A DNA stretch of 5,939 nt from Nitrospinota bacterium (GTDB lineage Bacteria; UBA8248), in contig DNYS01000103.1 in assembly GCA_003506735.1 (NCBI GenBank), forward strand, positions 1 through 5,939, written 5' to 3'. Shown piece after piece: positions 5,340 through 5,939 of the stretch; within the stretch, counting starts at the first letter, position 1, and each line of letters opens with the position of its first letter. The position numbers and the translations under genes are program-made. The notes beneath the pieces are model-generated. The model worked only from the letters and a program-made list of their open reading frames with translations, did no database searches and was not told where the DNA came from.

Positions 5340-5828
5340 ATGATCGATATTGCACTCGCGAGCGGGGCGGCGGATTTCGAACTTGGGCGGTGGATTATCG
5401 CGGAGTACGCCGAAACCCCCGAAGTGAACGGCTGTTTTCGGAACCTTCCGGGCGAGCTCGCGGGACTGGCTGAGCTCTACACCCCACCGAGGGGAAGGCT
5501 CTTTCTCGCCCGGAGCGCGAGCGAGGCGGTAGGCTGCGCGGGGATCCACCTGCTCGGAGATGATACCGCCGAGATGAAGCGCCTCTACGTGCGCCCCGCC
5601 TTTCGAGGACAGGGAACGGGGCGCGCACTCATTGAGGCGATCATCGGCGCGGCGCGGGAGATGGACCTCCGCGCCCTACGGCTGGACACCCTGCCCTCGA
5701 TGGAGACGGCGGCGGCGCTCTACCGCAGGGTGGGTTTCAGGGAAATTCCGCCCTACAAAAAAATGCGCATCCTTGAAAACGCTACCTTCATGGAATTTCC
5801 GCTGGACTTTCATCTCGGGACGAGGTGA
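5340..5828 (+). CDS. GNAT-family N-acetyltransferase (162 aa)
   Basis: A single GNAT domain of normal length that transfers acetyl from acetyl-CoA to an amine; the acceptor is unknown. The key evidence is motif A, RLYVRPAFRGQGTGRALIEA (residues 81-100), whose R-G-Q-G-T-G loop binds the CoA pyrophosphate. Before it lies the strand GCAGIHLLGDDTAEMKRLYV (65-84), and after it LRLDTLPSMETAAALYRRVGFRE (113-135), the usual helix that precedes the Y-x-x-x-GF motif. I chose ATG 5340 because AAGGA sits just upstream (spacing 3 nt, rather short). A TTG at 5319 would add seven residues. It is preceded by repeats and appears to be transcribed alone. Confidence 0.88.
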   Translation: MIDIALASGAADFELGRWIIAEYAETPEVNGCFRNLPGELAGLAELYTPPRGRLFLARSASEAVGCAGIHLLGDDTAEMKRLYVRPAFRGQGTGRALIEAIIGAAREMDLRALRLDTLPSMETAAALYRRVGFREIPPYKKMRILENATFMEFPLDFHLGTR

Positions 5829-5848
5829 CCTACCCCCAATGGTGAAAG

Positions 5849-5872
5849 CTGTGCAAGGCGAATTACTAATCG
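5849..5872. repeat. Palindromic repeat, family P, degenerate copy 4
   Basis: The left arm CTGTGCAAGGCGAATTA is one base different from the consensus arm CTGTGCATGGCGAATTA, but the right arm breaks down after CTAATC. It lies 20 bp past the GNAT stop and looks like a half or decayed copy. Confidence 0.6.
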
Positions 5873-5901
5873 TGAAAAAATGAGAGGCGAGCAAATCCCG
5901 G

Positions 5902-5919
5902 TTCCCTGATAATTCCCTG
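5902..5919. repeat. Dispersed repeat, family R3, copy 2
   Basis: TTCCCTGATAATTCCCTG is identical to 3323-3340 and is followed by a third ATTCCCTG word at 5921-5928, then TTCGG. The repeat may continue beyond the window. Confidence 0.7.
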
Positions 5920-5939
5920 TTATTCCCTGTTCGGATTTT

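Noticed and set aside
2113..5919. CRISPR array
   Set aside because: Repeats are few, kilobases apart, variable and without regular spacers.

Overview
The window comes from a GC-rich bacterium, probably uncultured, that decodes UGA as selenocysteine. The genes are GC-rich and use Shine-Dalgarno sites. The spacers are more AT-rich and full of short dispersed repeats and insertion-sequence debris. No rRNA or other marker is present, so I give no taxon.

Left part, minus strand. The main content is a two-gene unit (1717 to 55). The first gene (1163-1717) is a selenoprotein of the UGSC family. Its frame holds an in-frame TGA at codon 102 followed by Gly-Ser-Cys. A perfect 7-bp hairpin with a G in its loop lies 11 nt past the TGA, which is the geometry of a bacterial SECIS. 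A conventional gene caller would cut this gene at the TGA and lose the C-terminal 82 residues. The second gene (55-1155) starts 7 nt after the selenoprotein stop. It encodes a 366-aa soluble protein of unknown function with a GWTDGLPIIPPT signature, a type I recall next to UGSC genes.

Upstream of the unit (1718-2282) lies the 3' remnant of an IS256/Mutator-family element: 92 C-terminal transposase codons with the catalytic Glu but neither Asp. Its outer end supplies a TTGACA that sits 16 bp from a TAAAAT and points at the selenoprotein gene, so the decayed element may provide the promoter. The transposase is cut off exactly at a palindromic repeat. Beyond it, still on the minus strand, is an intact NAD-type beta-hydroxyacid dehydrogenase (2283-3185).

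Right part, plus strand. A 534-bp divergent spacer (3186-3719) leads to a complete M20-family Zn-amidase of the allantoate/N-carbamoyl-amino-acid hydrolase type (3720-4997). A 342-bp repeat-bearing spacer follows, then a GNAT acetyltransferase (5340-5828). These genes look like independent units.

Three repeat families recur in the spacers: (i) a palindrome built on TGGCGAATT...AATTCGCCA at 2113, 3532, 5154 and 5849; (ii) a roughly 50-bp sequence ending in CAATTATTGCGGAGCACAGG at 2161, 3419 and 5216; (iii) TTCCCTGATAATTCCCTG at 3323 and 5902. Families (i) and (ii) occur side by side and resemble a small non-autonomous (MITE/REP-like) module.
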